Source: Oscillospiraceae bacterium (GTDB taxonomy: Bacteria > Bacillota > Clostridia > Oscillospirales > Oscillospiraceae). From it: a stretch of DNA of 64,000 bases. A program made the translations under genes and the position numbers. The DNA is taken from NCBI GenBank assembly GCA_015067545.1, contig SVMG01000001.1, forward strand, positions 124,001-188,000, in the 5' to 3' direction. The notes below the pieces were generated by a model. That model ran no database searches and was not told the origin of the DNA. It saw only the letters and a list, made by a program, of their open reading frames with translations. Of the stretch, positions 9,032-18,431 are shown piece after piece; within the stretch, counting starts at the first letter, position 1, and every line of letters starts with the position of its first letter.

Positions 9032-9036
9032 AAGTC

Positions 9037-9064
9037 ATGGCGTGCTGCTGTTGCAGCACGCCAT
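9037..9064 (+). terminator. Strong hairpin between convergent genes
   Basis: ATGGCGTGCTGC and GCAGCACGCCAT form a 12-bp stem with a 4-base loop right after the kinase-like gene, facing the stop of the minus-strand membrane protein gene. Confidence 0.75.
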
Positions 9065-9071
9065 TATTATG

Positions 9072-9623
9072 TCATTTTCCGTGTTTCGAGGGCTTCAACC
9101 CCATTACAAAGCAAGCAACTGCTGAAAGTGACGACAGCACTGCAAGCTCCTTCACCCAGGATATGATTCCCAAGTGCCCAAGGTCGAAGAACAGCAATCT
9201 TACAATGACACAGACCGCAAACATCAGTGCGGCCAGCAGCCTGCCCGGCAGATTTCCGCTGACCGTGATCAGCAGGATCACAGCAGTCAGTGTGTACCAC
9301 ACAAGTGCCAAAATGATCCTTCCCCAATTACCGGTGGTACAGGTGACGACAAAAACCAACAGGCACTGTACAGCTCCGATAATGCCGTACAGTCCCGGCG
9401 CATTTCTGCGCAGAACATTCAGCATCACAACTGTGCCGCCGCACAGAATAATGCCCACAAGAGCTGATGTGAGAAGCTCAATGAATCCCACATCCCGCAG
9501 GCTTTTCAGTCCAAAGTAGTAGACAATACGAAGAAAGAAAGACAAGCCCATCAGTACGCCGAACGAGGTGGTCCATTTACTGGAGAAATCTACTTGATAC
9601 CGGGCATATTTCTTTAACTGCAT
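9072..9623 (-). CDS. Uncharacterised multi-pass membrane protein
   Basis: 183 residues with five or six hydrophobic segments (about 19-38, 47-70, 76-96, 100-122 and 150-175), a basic N-terminus (QLKKYARYQ) and a short basic tail. I do not recognise a family. It starts 14 bases after the DUF4317 gene stop with GGGAGGTAAC before the ATG, so both are probably one transcript. The repeated short loops between helices argue for an integral membrane protein without a large soluble domain. No function is assigned. Confidence 0.7.
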   Translation of the reverse strand: MQLKKYARYQVDFSSKWTTSFGVLMGLSFFLRIVYYFGLKSLRDVGFIELLTSALVGIILCGGTVVMLNVLRRNAPGLYGIIGAVQCLLVFVVTCTTGNWGRIILALVWYTLTAVILLITVSGNLPGRLLAALMFAVCVIVRLLFFDLGHLGIISWVKELAVLSSLSAVACFVMGLKPSKHGK

Positions 9624-9637
9624 GAGTTACCTCCCAA

Positions 9638-10780
9638 TTAAACAGGCAATGCATTGCCGTCATGAATCCTAATGCTGACGCCGTTGACCTCCACATCCTC
9701 TTCAGCATTGATGAGAATGTACTTTACGCCGCCGATCACCCGGGTCTCGATGAGGTCTGTACGGTCCGGCGCGACCTTGATGGAAACATCCGGAGTCTTG
9801 ATCACAAATTTCTTTTCATCAATAATGTTTTTCGGATGAACCGGTGCTTCAAAGCCAAAGGCCTCGTCATAATCCACGCTGAACTTTGACATATGCGCGT
9901 CTGTGATACCACAGCCGGTCAGTACCTCTGTCACATCCTCTTTGCAGATCAGCAATGGCTCTGCGACCTTGCTTTCCTTGTGCAGTGCAATTCGTTGGGC
10001 AAGCTGCTCATGTACGGATTGCACAACCTCCATACTGCACTCCTCAGCAAGCGCATTGCTGAGGATCGCCTCAAAGGACTTCCTTTGCGCTTCAGCCGGC
10101 TTTGGAATGGGGGTATGAAAGATCATGTCCACAAAGGCTTCGTGGCTCTGCTTGACGCTACGGGTGTAGTACAGTGCATTATAGATGTTGGTCGCCCGGT
10201 TATCAAAGGCCGGAAACAGGAAGCCAAGTTCCGGGGACCCCACCACATTGGTGATGCCGCCATCGTGGAAGAGCTTTTCCTCCGGCACATAGTGCAGAGT
10301 TGCCTTTGTCAGCTTCACAGGACAAATGGCGCATAACAGGAATTTGTACGACTCATTGGAATCCTCGCCGCTGCTGTCCTTCTTAAATGGAACATCATAG
10401 GTATCACATCCAAGTAAAATCAGGTATGCCTGATCCAAAGAAACCGTTTCTATAACCTTTTGATAGAATTCCGTGCGTAATGCCTCATCGGCGAGGCTGC
10501 TCTGGCGCAATCCCATGAGCAGCTTGTGCTCGGGACTGTCCATCACCTGAGAAGTCTTGAAGGAAATATCGATCAGATGCTTACCGATCGTACCGGAGAG
10601 GGTCTTGCGCAGAAGTCCAAAATATTTATCCCCCTCATTTTCCGACATCATACCGGTGCTGCTGCGAAATTCCGAAATGATCTGCTTGTCATCATTGACG
10701 TAGCAGCCGTAGATGGCTGTCATATTGCTGCGATCGCGACGGATATGGCGGCGCACCTCAGCAACTTCTTTTATGTTCAT
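9638..10780 (-). CDS. DUF4317 domain-containing protein
   Basis: A 380-residue cytoplasmic protein that matches the DUF4317 family of Clostridia. The opening segment MNIKEVAEVRRHIRRDRSN, the YGCYVN strand and the SEFRSSTGMMS segment are typical. No signal peptide, membrane segment or known catalytic motif is visible. GTGAGGTAAGG precedes the ATG. It is followed by the unknown membrane protein and preceded by the pgsA terminator; no convincing promoter lies in the 30 bases before it, so it may depend on read-through. The function of the family is unknown. Confidence 0.85.
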   Translation of the reverse strand: MNIKEVAEVRRHIRRDRSNMTAIYGCYVNDDKQIISEFRSSTGMMSENEGDKYFGLLRKTLSGTIGKHLIDISFKTSQVMDSPEHKLLMGLRQSSLADEALRTEFYQKVIETVSLDQAYLILLGCDTYDVPFKKDSSGEDSNESYKFLLCAICPVKLTKATLHYVPEEKLFHDGGITNVVGSPELGFLFPAFDNRATNIYNALYYTRSVKQSHEAFVDMIFHTPIPKPAEAQRKSFEAILSNALAEECSMEVVQSVHEQLAQRIALHKESKVAEPLLICKEDVTEVLTGCGITDAHMSKFSVDYDEAFGFEAPVHPKNIIDEKKFVIKTPDVSIKVAPDRTDLIETRVIGGVKYILINAEEDVEVNGVSIRIHDGNALPV

Positions 10781-10808
10781 GTCCTTACCTCACAATCATG
10801 ATCCATGG

Positions 10809-10835
10809 AAAATCCGGAGCATTGCTCCGGATTTT
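10809..10835 (-). terminator. Terminator downstream of pgsA
   Basis: A 12-bp stem AAAATCCGGAGC/GCTCCGGATTTT with a 3-base loop. U-tails exist in both directions (four on the minus strand, six on the plus strand). It marks the end of the minus-strand recA-rimO-pgsA run. Confidence 0.8.
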
Positions 10836-10839
10836 TTGC

Positions 10840-11370
10840 TTAATCCCAAAGGCATTTCCAGTTTTGGATGAAGTACTCAATACCGGAATAAATGGTAGTA
10901 ATCACGATCACCGCAATGATCACCCAGGACAGCCATGCCACACCGGGAAAGGCCATCCAAACACACAGTCCTACCATGGTGCTGGCGGTTTTGACCTTTC
11001 CGCTCCAGCCGGCAGCAATGACTTTTCCCTTACCCACTGCCACAAGACGCAGTCCCGTCACCGCAAATTCCCGGGTCAGAACCAGCATAAGAGCCCACGC
11101 AGGCATCATACCCCACTGGCAGAACATGCACATGGCGGCAATGACCAGCAGCTTGTCAGCGAGAGGATCCAAAAACTTTCCGAAATCCGTAACCTGATTG
11201 CGGGTTCTGGCAATATGACCGTCGATGTAATCCGTAATGCTGCCGATAATAAACAGTGCCAGAGACAGCCACATCCAGATATTGGAGCCACCGCCGCTTA
11301 AAGTCATCAAAACCATTAGCAACGGGATGAAAGCAACCCGAACCAGAGTAATTTTACTTGCAGTTGTCAC
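10840..11370 (-). CDS. pgsA: CDP-diacylglycerol--glycerol-3-phosphate 3-phosphatidyltransferase
   Basis: A 176-residue integral membrane enzyme that makes phosphatidylglycerol phosphate from CDP-diacylglycerol and glycerol-3-phosphate. The CDP-alcohol phosphotransferase signature is complete: Asp50-Gly51, Ala54-Arg55, Gly64, Asp68 and Asp72 within YIDGHIARTR and FLDPLADK. Its substrate is made by CdsA, encoded at 60.3 kb of this window. It starts 3 bases after the rimO stop codon and ends the operon at a terminator. Length and motif spacing are normal for PgsA. Confidence 0.95.
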   Translation of the reverse strand: MTTASKITLVRVAFIPLLMVLMTLSGGGSNIWMWLSLALFIIGSITDYIDGHIARTRNQVTDFGKFLDPLADKLLVIAAMCMFCQWGMMPAWALMLVLTREFAVTGLRLVAVGKGKVIAAGWSGKVKTASTMVGLCVWMAFPGVAWLSWVIIAVIVITTIYSGIEYFIQNWKCLWD

Positions 11371-11373
11371 GAT

Positions 11374-12702
11374 TCATTCCTCCAAAACATAGCCGGACAG
11401 GTCTCCGTCAACAATGCCATCCAGACATACTCTGACAAAGCTCCCCTCCGAAAGATCATCCTCGCTGGCCAGCCAAACACGGCCGTCAATATCCGGTGAG
11501 TCCGCATAGGTCCGTCCATAATATTGGCCATATTCCTCATCATAGCCGTCCACAAGAACTTCAACGGTCTTTCCCAGCATTTTCTGTGCGCATTCGTCCA
11601 TGATCTGTGACTGAATACCGGCAATGATATCTGCCCGTTCCTGGGCAACAGAGGCATCCGGATGCTCCATTTGCGCGGCTGGTGTTCCTTCCTCCGGGGA
11701 AAAGGCAAACGCGCCTACACGTTCCAGCCGCAGCTCCTTCAGAAAATCACACAGTTCTGCAAACTCCTGCTCCCCTTCCCCAGGCAAGCCGGTTATAACA
11801 CTGGTACGCAGGATCAATCCCGGAATATGTGACCGTAGCTTAGCAAACAATTCCCGCAGGAATTCACCGTCGCCACGGCGGTTCATCAGCTTGAGAATTT
11901 TGCTGTTGCAATGTTGGATTGGGATATCCAAATATTTCACGATTTTCGGCTCACTGGCCATCACCTGGATCAGCTCGTCGTCAATTTCGTCGGGATATAC
12001 ATAGTGCAGTCGGATCCAGTGAAAGCCGTCGATCTGACACAGCTGCCGCAAAAGCTCCGGCAGAAGCCGCTTATGCTCCGGAAGGTCTGTGCCATAACGG
12101 CTGGTATCCTGTGCAACCACGATCAATTCCTTTACACCGGATGCGGCCAAAAGCCGTGCCTCATAAAGGATATCATCCATTTGACGGCTGCGGAATTTTC
12201 CACGCAGGTACGGTATGATACAGTAGCTGCAGCGATTGTCACAGCCCTCTGCGATCTTAATAAATGCATAATGCTCCGGGGTCGTCAGGATTCGACCGGT
12301 CTCCACCTCCGGTGCGTCGATGCTGTCAAAATGCTTCACAGACTGACCGGCCAGCAAGGCTTCAATGGCCGGTACGATCTGCGTATAGCTGCCAGTTCCC
12401 AAAATGCCGTCAACCTCCGGCAGCTGTGCAAAGATCTCATCCTGATACCGCTGGGAAAGGCAGCCGGTCACCAAAATTTTGCCAACCAGACCATCAGCTT
12501 TCAGGGCCGCTGTATGTAAGATGAAATCTATCGCTTCACTCTTTGCTGAATCAATGAAGCCGCAGGTATTGATGACCACTATGTCTGCGTTGGTCAGATC
12601 CGCCAGCACAGTGTGTCCTGCCTCCTGCACGCGGTACATCATCCGCTCACAGTCAACCTGATTCTTGGCACAGCCAAGGGATATAAAACCGATATTTGCC
12701 AT
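11374..12702 (-). CDS. rimO: Ribosomal protein S12 methylthiotransferase RimO
   Basis: A 442-residue radical-SAM enzyme that adds a methylthio group to the conserved aspartate of ribosomal protein S12. The N-terminal MTTase domain supplies auxiliary-cluster cysteines Cys11, Cys47 and Cys81. The radical SAM motif CDNRCSYC supplies Cys154, Cys158 and Cys161, and a C-terminal TRAM domain closes the protein. RimO rather than MiaB is favoured by the GFISLGCAKNQVD opening. It starts 1 base after the recX stop and is followed by pgsA, an order common in Clostridia. Confidence 0.95.
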   Translation of the reverse strand: MANIGFISLGCAKNQVDCERMMYRVQEAGHTVLADLTNADIVVINTCGFIDSAKSEAIDFILHTAALKADGLVGKILVTGCLSQRYQDEIFAQLPEVDGILGTGSYTQIVPAIEALLAGQSVKHFDSIDAPEVETGRILTTPEHYAFIKIAEGCDNRCSYCIIPYLRGKFRSRQMDDILYEARLLAASGVKELIVVAQDTSRYGTDLPEHKRLLPELLRQLCQIDGFHWIRLHYVYPDEIDDELIQVMASEPKIVKYLDIPIQHCNSKILKLMNRRGDGEFLRELFAKLRSHIPGLILRTSVITGLPGEGEQEFAELCDFLKELRLERVGAFAFSPEEGTPAAQMEHPDASVAQERADIIAGIQSQIMDECAQKMLGKTVEVLVDGYDEEYGQYYGRTYADSPDIDGRVWLASEDDLSEGSFVRVCLDGIVDGDLSGYVLEE

Positions 12703-12703
12703 A

Positions 12704-13333
12704 CTAGTCCTCCGGATATTCTTTGGGATCCATGGTCATTTCCTGCATTGCTCTGCGGATACTGCCATAGGAATGGCCACGGCGCAGCAGCGCATCGATC
12801 GCTCGCTTCACTTCCTGATCAGAAGGTGCATCTCCCAACCGGGACTCCAAGAAATCCATTATCTTGTCAATTTGCTCAGGATATCCCTCCAGGGCAGCAT
12901 CCCAAAGCTCCCTGGGGATCCGCTTCTCATATAATGCCTGCTTTGCTCTGGAAAGACCGTAGCCTTTACTAATGCAGCGGGATACGATCTGCTGCGCAGT
13001 TTTGCCATCATCCAAAAGGGACATATCGCTCATCCAGTCAACGGCCGCTTTAGCCTGCTCAGGGTCCTCCCCTTTTTGGATCAGTCGATGCTCAAGATCC
13101 CGCTTAGAAACACTGGATGCGGCAACGATGCGTACTGCACGCATTTTTGCAGACATCTCCCCTGCTGCGGTTTGTAGCATTTGCATCTGCTCGTCAGACA
13201 GCTCCATGCCCGCATACAGGCCAAAATCTTCAACGGTCTGCCGGTACAGGCGCAATACCGAATCGTCCTCCAGGACGACACGGTAGCGTCCGGCACGGTC
13301 CGGGGATGCTGCTAAGGATTTAATCCTCATCAT
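12704..13333 (-). CDS. recX: Regulatory protein RecX
   Basis: A 209-residue helical protein of the RecX family, which binds RecA filaments and modulates their assembly. Repeats of the three-helix RecX type are visible, for example [34 protein letters not shown] and [15 protein letters not shown]. The start overlaps the end of recA by about 14 bases (two adjacent ATG codons, 13333 or 13330), which fits translational coupling to its target. The N-terminal 60 residues are the variable part of the family. Confidence 0.9.
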   Translation of the reverse strand: MMRIKSLAASPDRAGRYRVVLEDDSVLRLYRQTVEDFGLYAGMELSDEQMQMLQTAAGEMSAKMRAVRIVAASSVSKRDLEHRLIQKGEDPEQAKAAVDWMSDMSLLDDGKTAQQIVSRCISKGYGLSRAKQALYEKRIPRELWDAALEGYPEQIDKIMDFLESRLGDAPSDQEVKRAIDALLRRGHSYGSIRRAMQEMTMDPKEYPED

Positions 13334-14426
13334 CGAAATCGTCTGCGCTCACAGCAACAGGACGTTCTGCAGCCTTAGCAGGTGCCTTGCCCTGCATTGA
13401 GCTATTCTTCAATAGATTTTCACGAACCTGGGCCTCCACCTGTTCAGCAATGTCGGGGTTTGCCATCAGATAATCCTTCACAGAGCTGATGCCCTGGCCA
13501 ATGCGCTCTTCGCCCATGCTGAACCAGCTGCCGCTTTTCTGTACAATGTCCATCTGCACGGCAAGGTCGACCAATTCTCCCCATTTGCTGATGCCCTGGC
13601 CATACATAATATCGAAATACGCCTCACGGAACGGCGGTGCGACCTTATTTTTGACAACCTTGACACGGGTCTTGTTGCCGATCACATTGCCGCCTTCCTT
13701 AATGGACTCTGTACGACGTACATCCAGACGGACAGAAGCGTAGAATTTCAGAGCATTGCCGCCGGTGGTGGTTTCCGGATTACCGTACATTACACCGATC
13801 TTCATACGCAGCTGGTTGATGAAGATGACCACGCAGTTTGTCTTGGAGATCGCACCTGCCAGCTTACGCAGGGCCTGGGACATCAAACGTGCCTGGACAC
13901 CAACGAATGCATCACCCATCTCGCCCTCAATCTCCTGTTTGGGAACCAATGCGGCAACAGAGTCCACAACGATGGCGTCAATGGCGCCGGAGCGCACAAG
14001 CGCATCGGTGATCTCCAGCGCCTGATCACCGGTATCCGGCTGGGAGACCAGCAGGTTGTCGATATCAACACCCAGCGCAGCTGCATAGACAGGATCCAAT
14101 GCGTGCTCGGCATCCACAAATGCAACCTCGCCGCCCATTTTTTGCGCTTCTGCCAAAATATGCAGGGCAAGCGTGGTCTTACCGGAGGATTCCGGTCCGT
14201 AAATCTCAATGATACGGCCCTTGGGTACGCCGCCAATGCCAAGTGCGGCATCCAAGGCCAGAGATCCGGTGGGAATGGCCTCCACATTCATTTCAGGGCG
14301 GTCGCCCAGACGCATAACCGTTCCCTTGCCGAAGTTTTTGTCAATCTGAGAAAGGGCAGTTTGCAGTGCCTTCTTCTTATCGGATGCCGGGGTGGGTGCT
14401 TCATAAACAGTCTTTTTCGTAGCCAT
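13320..14426 (-). CDS. recA: Recombinase RecA
   Basis: 368 residues. RecA binds single-stranded DNA, drives strand exchange and activates LexA self-cleavage. Walker A GPESSGKT lies at residues 77-84; the [10 protein letters not shown] and [13 protein letters not shown] segments and an acidic C-terminal tail (DDFDDED) are all typical. It lies 1 base after prmC and overlaps recX. No LexA-like palindrome is visible immediately upstream inside prmC, so any SOS control must come from a distant promoter or a site I missed. Confidence 0.98.
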   Translation of the reverse strand: MATKKTVYEAPTPASDKKKALQTALSQIDKNFGKGTVMRLGDRPEMNVEAIPTGSLALDAALGIGGVPKGRIIEIYGPESSGKTTLALHILAEAQKMGGEVAFVDAEHALDPVYAAALGVDIDNLLVSQPDTGDQALEITDALVRSGAIDAIVVDSVAALVPKQEIEGEMGDAFVGVQARLMSQALRKLAGAISKTNCVVIFINQLRMKIGVMYGNPETTTGGNALKFYASVRLDVRRTESIKEGGNVIGNKTRVKVVKNKVAPPFREAYFDIMYGQGISKWGELVDLAVQMDIVQKSGSWFSMGEERIGQGISSVKDYLMANPDIAEQVEAQVRENLLKNSSMQGKAPAKAAERPVAVSADDFDDED

Positions 14427-14427
14427 G

Positions 14428-15303
14428 TTAATCTTCCTTCCTGTTGAGCTGGGCGATCACCGCACGCTCAATGTGGTTATAATCTCTGGTTCTTTCCAGA
14501 ATGGTATACTGATTTTCCTCCAGAATACGGCAAACGCCGTCACCCTGCCCCATGCCAAATTCAAAGCACAGGTATCCACCGGGCTTCAATGCCTGGGCAT
14601 AGTTTTTCGCGATGGCGCGATAGAAATCCAGTCCATCCTCGCCCCCAAAAAGAGCGAGATGTGGCTCAAAGTCGCTTACACTGCGGGGCAGCTCACGCAT
14701 CTCCTGCGCAGTGATATAGGGTGGATTGGAAACGATCATGTCGAATTTTCCCAAAAAAGCCGAGGGCTTTTTCAGTGCATCTGCCTGGATGCAGGATACG
14801 CGCCCGGACAGGTGATTTCGAACAATATTCTTTTTGGCAACAGCAAGTGCCTCTTTTGAGACATCTGCCAGAGTGACCCGGGCATCCTTCACACGGCTGG
14901 CGATCGCCAAACCAATGCAGCCCGAGCCGGTACAAAGATCAAGGACCCGGGGATCCTTGCTCAGAAACAACGCCTTCTGGATGGCAAGGGTTGCCACAGC
15001 GCAGGTATCGTCTCTTGGAATCAAAACATTTCTGTCCACATACAGCGGCAGTCCGTAAAACTCCCATTCCCCAAGAATATAGGCAAGGGGCTCGCCTGCG
15101 ATCAAGCGGGCTGTCAGCGCGTCCATATGTTGGCAAATTTCTTCCGAAGCGTACAGCTCCCGCGAAGCCAATATCTGCTCCTGGGTTTTGCCGGAGACAT
15201 GGCATAACAGCTGCCTGGCAAGCATTCCTGCAGACTGAGCATCCTCTGTGGCCATAATGGTCTTTCTGGCATCCAGATAAAGCTGGGAATAGGTCTTTAC
15301 CAA
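14428..15303 (-). CDS. prmC: Peptide chain release factor N5-glutamine methyltransferase
   Basis: A 291-residue SAM-dependent enzyme that methylates the GGQ glutamine of RF1 and RF2. The NPPY substrate-glutamine motif is at residues 193-196, the SAM-binding loop is [11 protein letters not shown] (122-132), and an N-terminal helical domain precedes them. The usual IPRP(D/E)TE motif reads IPRDDTC. The start is a TTG at 15303 overlapping the DUF1385 stop, with AGAGGGGG upstream; the next ATG is 17 codons in and would cut the helical domain. prmC normally sits beside prfA, but here it precedes recA. Confidence 0.92.
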   Translation of the reverse strand: MVKTYSQLYLDARKTIMATEDAQSAGMLARQLLCHVSGKTQEQILASRELYASEEICQHMDALTARLIAGEPLAYILGEWEFYGLPLYVDRNVLIPRDDTCAVATLAIQKALFLSKDPRVLDLCTGSGCIGLAIASRVKDARVTLADVSKEALAVAKKNIVRNHLSGRVSCIQADALKKPSAFLGKFDMIVSNPPYITAQEMRELPRSVSDFEPHLALFGGEDGLDFYRAIAKNYAQALKPGGYLCFEFGMGQGDGVCRILEENQYTILERTRDYNHIERAVIAQLNRKED

Positions 15304-16301
15304 CGGTCTGCCCCCTCTTCCTGGGGAAGAACCGCCTGAACCGCAGTGATTCCCACTTCGATCATGGAATCATCCGGCTCATTGGTGGTGAAATTCTGCA
15401 GCCACATTCCCGGTGCCGTCAGGATCTTTGTAAACCAATTATCATGCCGTCCGGCCCAGCGGTTGATCTCATATGTGATGGATACGACCAGGGGCAAAAG
15501 CAGCAATTTGAACAGGATCATAATCAAACGGTACCAAAATGTTCCACGCAGAGCAGCCAGTCCGGGGATCAGCATCAGCAGAAGCGATGATGCCACAGAG
15601 AACACCAAAATGGAGATCACCATGACAACCAACAGGAAACTGGTGCCGCACCTGGGATGCAGCCGTGTTTGCCGGCGAACATTCTCAACTGTCAGCGGAA
15701 GACCTGCCTCGTAGCATCGGATGGTCTTGTGCTCCGCGCCGTGATAGGCAAATACCCGCTTCATATCCTTCATGCGGGATACAAGGAGCATATATGCCAT
15801 AAAAATACACATGCGCACCGCACCCTCAATGAGGTTCAGCACCAAATTATTGTGCACCCAACGGTCCAAAAAACCAACGATGACCATGGGCAGCATAAAA
15901 AACAGCAATATCGACAAGCCCAAACCGAAAAAGACAGCAATGCCAAGGATCATCTTTTGAAAAGCTTCATTGCCAAGCTTCTTTTCCAGCCAAAGATCGA
16001 ATTTGGAAGGCTCTTCCTCCTCCAAACCCTCCGGAGACAGATCTGCAGAACGCATCAGCGCCTTAACACCCACCACCTGGGAATCAAAGAAGTTCACAGC
16101 ACCGCGGATCAGCGGCCAGGTGGCAAAGGAGTTTTTGGGGCGTATCTTCCGTGCAGTGACCTCAAGCTTGATCTCATCGCCGGTGCGCACAGCTACTGCG
16201 TCCTTTTCCGGGCCGCGCATCATAATGCCTTCGATCAGTGCCTGACCGCCAATGCTGGTCTTAAATTTTTCGCAGCAGGACTGCGTATTGTCTTTGCTCA
16301 T
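15297..16301 (-). CDS. DUF1385 domain-containing membrane protein
   Basis: A 334-residue protein with the DUF1385 opening SIGGQALIEGIMMRGP and the later FAYHGAEHKTIRCYE segment, both family signatures. Several hydrophobic stretches (about 118-150, 158-180, 222-250 and 256-280) make it an integral membrane protein. The function of the family is unknown; in Clostridia it often lies beside prmC, as here (7-base overlap), which hints at a conserved but unexplained link. It starts 12 bases after the histidine kinase stop. Confidence 0.9.
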   Translation of the reverse strand: MSKDNTQSCCEKFKTSIGGQALIEGIMMRGPEKDAVAVRTGDEIKLEVTARKIRPKNSFATWPLIRGAVNFFDSQVVGVKALMRSADLSPEGLEEEEPSKFDLWLEKKLGNEAFQKMILGIAVFFGLGLSILLFFMLPMVIVGFLDRWVHNNLVLNLIEGAVRMCIFMAYMLLVSRMKDMKRVFAYHGAEHKTIRCYEAGLPLTVENVRRQTRLHPRCGTSFLLVVMVISILVFSVASSLLLMLIPGLAALRGTFWYRLIMILFKLLLLPLVVSITYEINRWAGRHDNWFTKILTAPGMWLQNFTTNEPDDSMIEVGITAVQAVLPQEEGADRW

Positions 16302-16313
16302 AAAGTTCCTTCC

Positions 16314-17723
16314 TTATTGTGAGACCGGCAGGCTCACTGTGACCAGTGTACCGCCGCCCTCGGCATTTTCAAGGGTCAGCGTACCACGATGCATTTCGAC
16401 GATCTCATCACAAACCGCCAGACCGATGCCGGTTCCCCGGGCACGGGAGCTGCCCTTATAGAATTTCTTTTTAACCAGAGGTATTTCATCGTCCGGGATT
16501 CCGGGACCGAAGTCACGGATACGAACGACCACATTCTCATCCTCCAAATGCATGGAGGCCTCGATCCTCTCGCCGGAACCGCCATGCTTTGCAGCATTGT
16601 CCAAAATGTTAAGAAATACCTGGCGCATACGCTCCGGATCACACATGATCTCCGGAATGTCATCGTCGTTGTCCAAATATTCCAAAGATATGTTGTCCTG
16701 AGTAAGACGGCTGGAATACATATAAACAGTGTCTTCAAATTCGCTGCGGATATCAGATTCCTGCATGTTCAACGTCATGCGGCCATCCTGGATACGGGTG
16801 AAATCCAGCAGCTCAACCACCATTTCGGTCAGTCGCTTTGTTTCCCGGGAAATAATTTTCATGCCCCGTTCCGTTTCCGGATCCAAGGTATCACCGGCAA
16901 GCAAGGTTTCACTCCAGCCGGCGATGGCCGTCAGCGGTGTGCGCAGCTCATGGGACAGTGACGAAATAAAATCCCGCTGGATCTTCTCGTTTTGGCTGAT
17001 CTGCGCGGACATTTCGTTGATGGTCTGCGCAAGCTCACCGATCTCATCATCATATTTTACCTGGATCTGCATACCGTAGCTGCCGCTGGTGATGCGTTTC
17101 GCCTTTTTGATGATGGCATTCAGCGGCACCAAAATCGTGCGAATGTAGTAATTGCTGCTGAACAATACTATGGTCATTACAACGGCCAGCATCACAAGGG
17201 CCAAACCACCGATTCTTAATATTTGAATATCCAGCAGCCGGGTCGATGTCACATAGCGCATGACACCGATCACTTCGCCGTTACTGTAAAGCACCGGACA
17301 GGATACCGCGATGATCCGCTCGCCTGTAGACGGATCGCGGTCATCATAGCTTTGCGTCTTTCTGGTGGTTATGGCATCAAAAATATCCGGTGTAGTAGGC
17401 GATTCACCCGGCCATATGCCGTAGGATGAGGCTACGATCTGTCCGCGGGAATCAATAAACTGCAGTTCAAGTGTATTCTTGCTTTCAAAGCCTTTTACAT
17501 AATCCACACAAGCCTGGTAATATTCCTGATAATTCTGATTCAGATATTCATCAAAGAAAGCCGCGGTGGTTTGTGCGCGGTATTTCAGATCTGAGGTCAT
17601 ACCTGAGTAATAGTAGGCGGAGAAAACCATAGTGACCACGAATACGCAAACCAAACCCAGGGCGCAGATGACCCCAACGGTATTCAAAAGCCAACGTCTG
17701 CGCAGACCGTACTCTTTTTTCAT
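16314..17723 (-). CDS. Membrane sensor histidine kinase (HAMP, HisKA, HATPase)
   Basis: 469 residues. Membrane segments at about 11-35 and 171-194 flank an extracytoplasmic sensor region of about 135 residues. A HAMP linker follows, then HisKA with the phospho-accepting His258 in SLSHELRTPL, then the ATPase domain with the N box (NILDNAAKHG), G1 (DFGPGIPD) and a GTGIGLAV G2 box. It lies 21 bases after its response regulator gene. The upstream lipoprotein gene is joined to the regulator by an ATGA overlap, suggesting it supplies or modifies the signal. The signal is unknown. Confidence 0.93.
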   Translation of the reverse strand: MKKEYGLRRRWLLNTVGVICALGLVCVFVVTMVFSAYYYSGMTSDLKYRAQTTAAFFDEYLNQNYQEYYQACVDYVKGFESKNTLELQFIDSRGQIVASSYGIWPGESPTTPDIFDAITTRKTQSYDDRDPSTGERIIAVSCPVLYSNGEVIGVMRYVTSTRLLDIQILRIGGLALVMLAVVMTIVLFSSNYYIRTILVPLNAIIKKAKRITSGSYGMQIQVKYDDEIGELAQTINEMSAQISQNEKIQRDFISSLSHELRTPLTAIAGWSETLLAGDTLDPETERGMKIISRETKRLTEMVVELLDFTRIQDGRMTLNMQESDIRSEFEDTVYMYSSRLTQDNISLEYLDNDDDIPEIMCDPERMRQVFLNILDNAAKHGGSGERIEASMHLEDENVVVRIRDFGPGIPDDEIPLVKKKFYKGSSRARGTGIGLAVCDEIVEMHRGTLTLENAEGGGTLVTVSLPVSQ

Positions 17724-17744
17724 GGTTTTCCTCCTCCGGGGTCG

Positions 17745-18431
17745 TTATGCACCCCATTTATAGCCGAGACCCCAAACTGTCGTAATATAGGTGGGGTTTG
17801 CTGTGTCGTCCTCGATCTTAACGCGCAGGCGGCGAATGTTCACGTCCACGATCTTCAAATCGCCATCATATTCCCTGCCCCAAACCGCGGTTAAAATATC
17901 CTCTCTGGAAAGCGCAGAACCGGCATTCTGCATAAACAGCTTGACAATGGCATATTCCACCTGTGTAAGCTTGATGCGCTTGCCGTTCTTCTCCAGGGTG
18001 TGATTACGGGTATTCATCACAAAGGGCCCGTATGTCAGCACCTCCTTGGGGACGACTACATCTCCGCCCAGCCGGCGGAACAGCGCATCGATCCGTGCTG
18101 TCAGCTCAGCAGGTGAAAAGGGCTTGGTTACGTAATCATCGGCACCGGTCATAAGACCTGTGATCTTGTCCATCTCCTGTGTACGCGCAGTGAGCATGAT
18201 CACGCCCATCTGCTTGTTGGTAGCACGGATCCGGCGGCAAACCTCAAAACCGTCCATATCCGGCAGCATTATGTCCAGAATCGCAACACCGATCTCCGGG
18301 TACTTCTGCAAAAGAGCCAGTGCCTCCTGACCTGTACCGGCTTCAACGACCTCGTAGCCGGCTCGCTTCAGATTGATGACCACGAAGCTGCGGATATTCA
18401 GTTCATCTTCCAAAATCAATACTTTTTTCAT
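17745..18431 (-). CDS. OmpR/PhoB-family response regulator
   Basis: 228 residues. The receiver domain has an acidic pocket (EDE near 8-10), the phospho-acceptor Asp53 in AILDIMLPD and the conserved Lys103 in VTKPF. A C-terminal winged-helix DNA-binding domain spans about residues 130-226 (LTQVEYAIV, DVNIRRLRVKIED). Its ATG overlaps the stop of the lipoprotein gene (ATGA) and has AAGGAGT upstream. It pairs with the histidine kinase that follows. Targets are unknown. Confidence 0.95.
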   Translation of the reverse strand: MKKVLILEDELNIRSFVVINLKRAGYEVVEAGTGQEALALLQKYPEIGVAILDIMLPDMDGFEVCRRIRATNKQMGVIMLTARTQEMDKITGLMTGADDYVTKPFSPAELTARIDALFRRLGGDVVVPKEVLTYGPFVMNTRNHTLEKNGKRIKLTQVEYAIVKLFMQNAGSALSREDILTAVWGREYDGDLKIVDVNIRRLRVKIEDDTANPTYITTVWGLGYKWGA

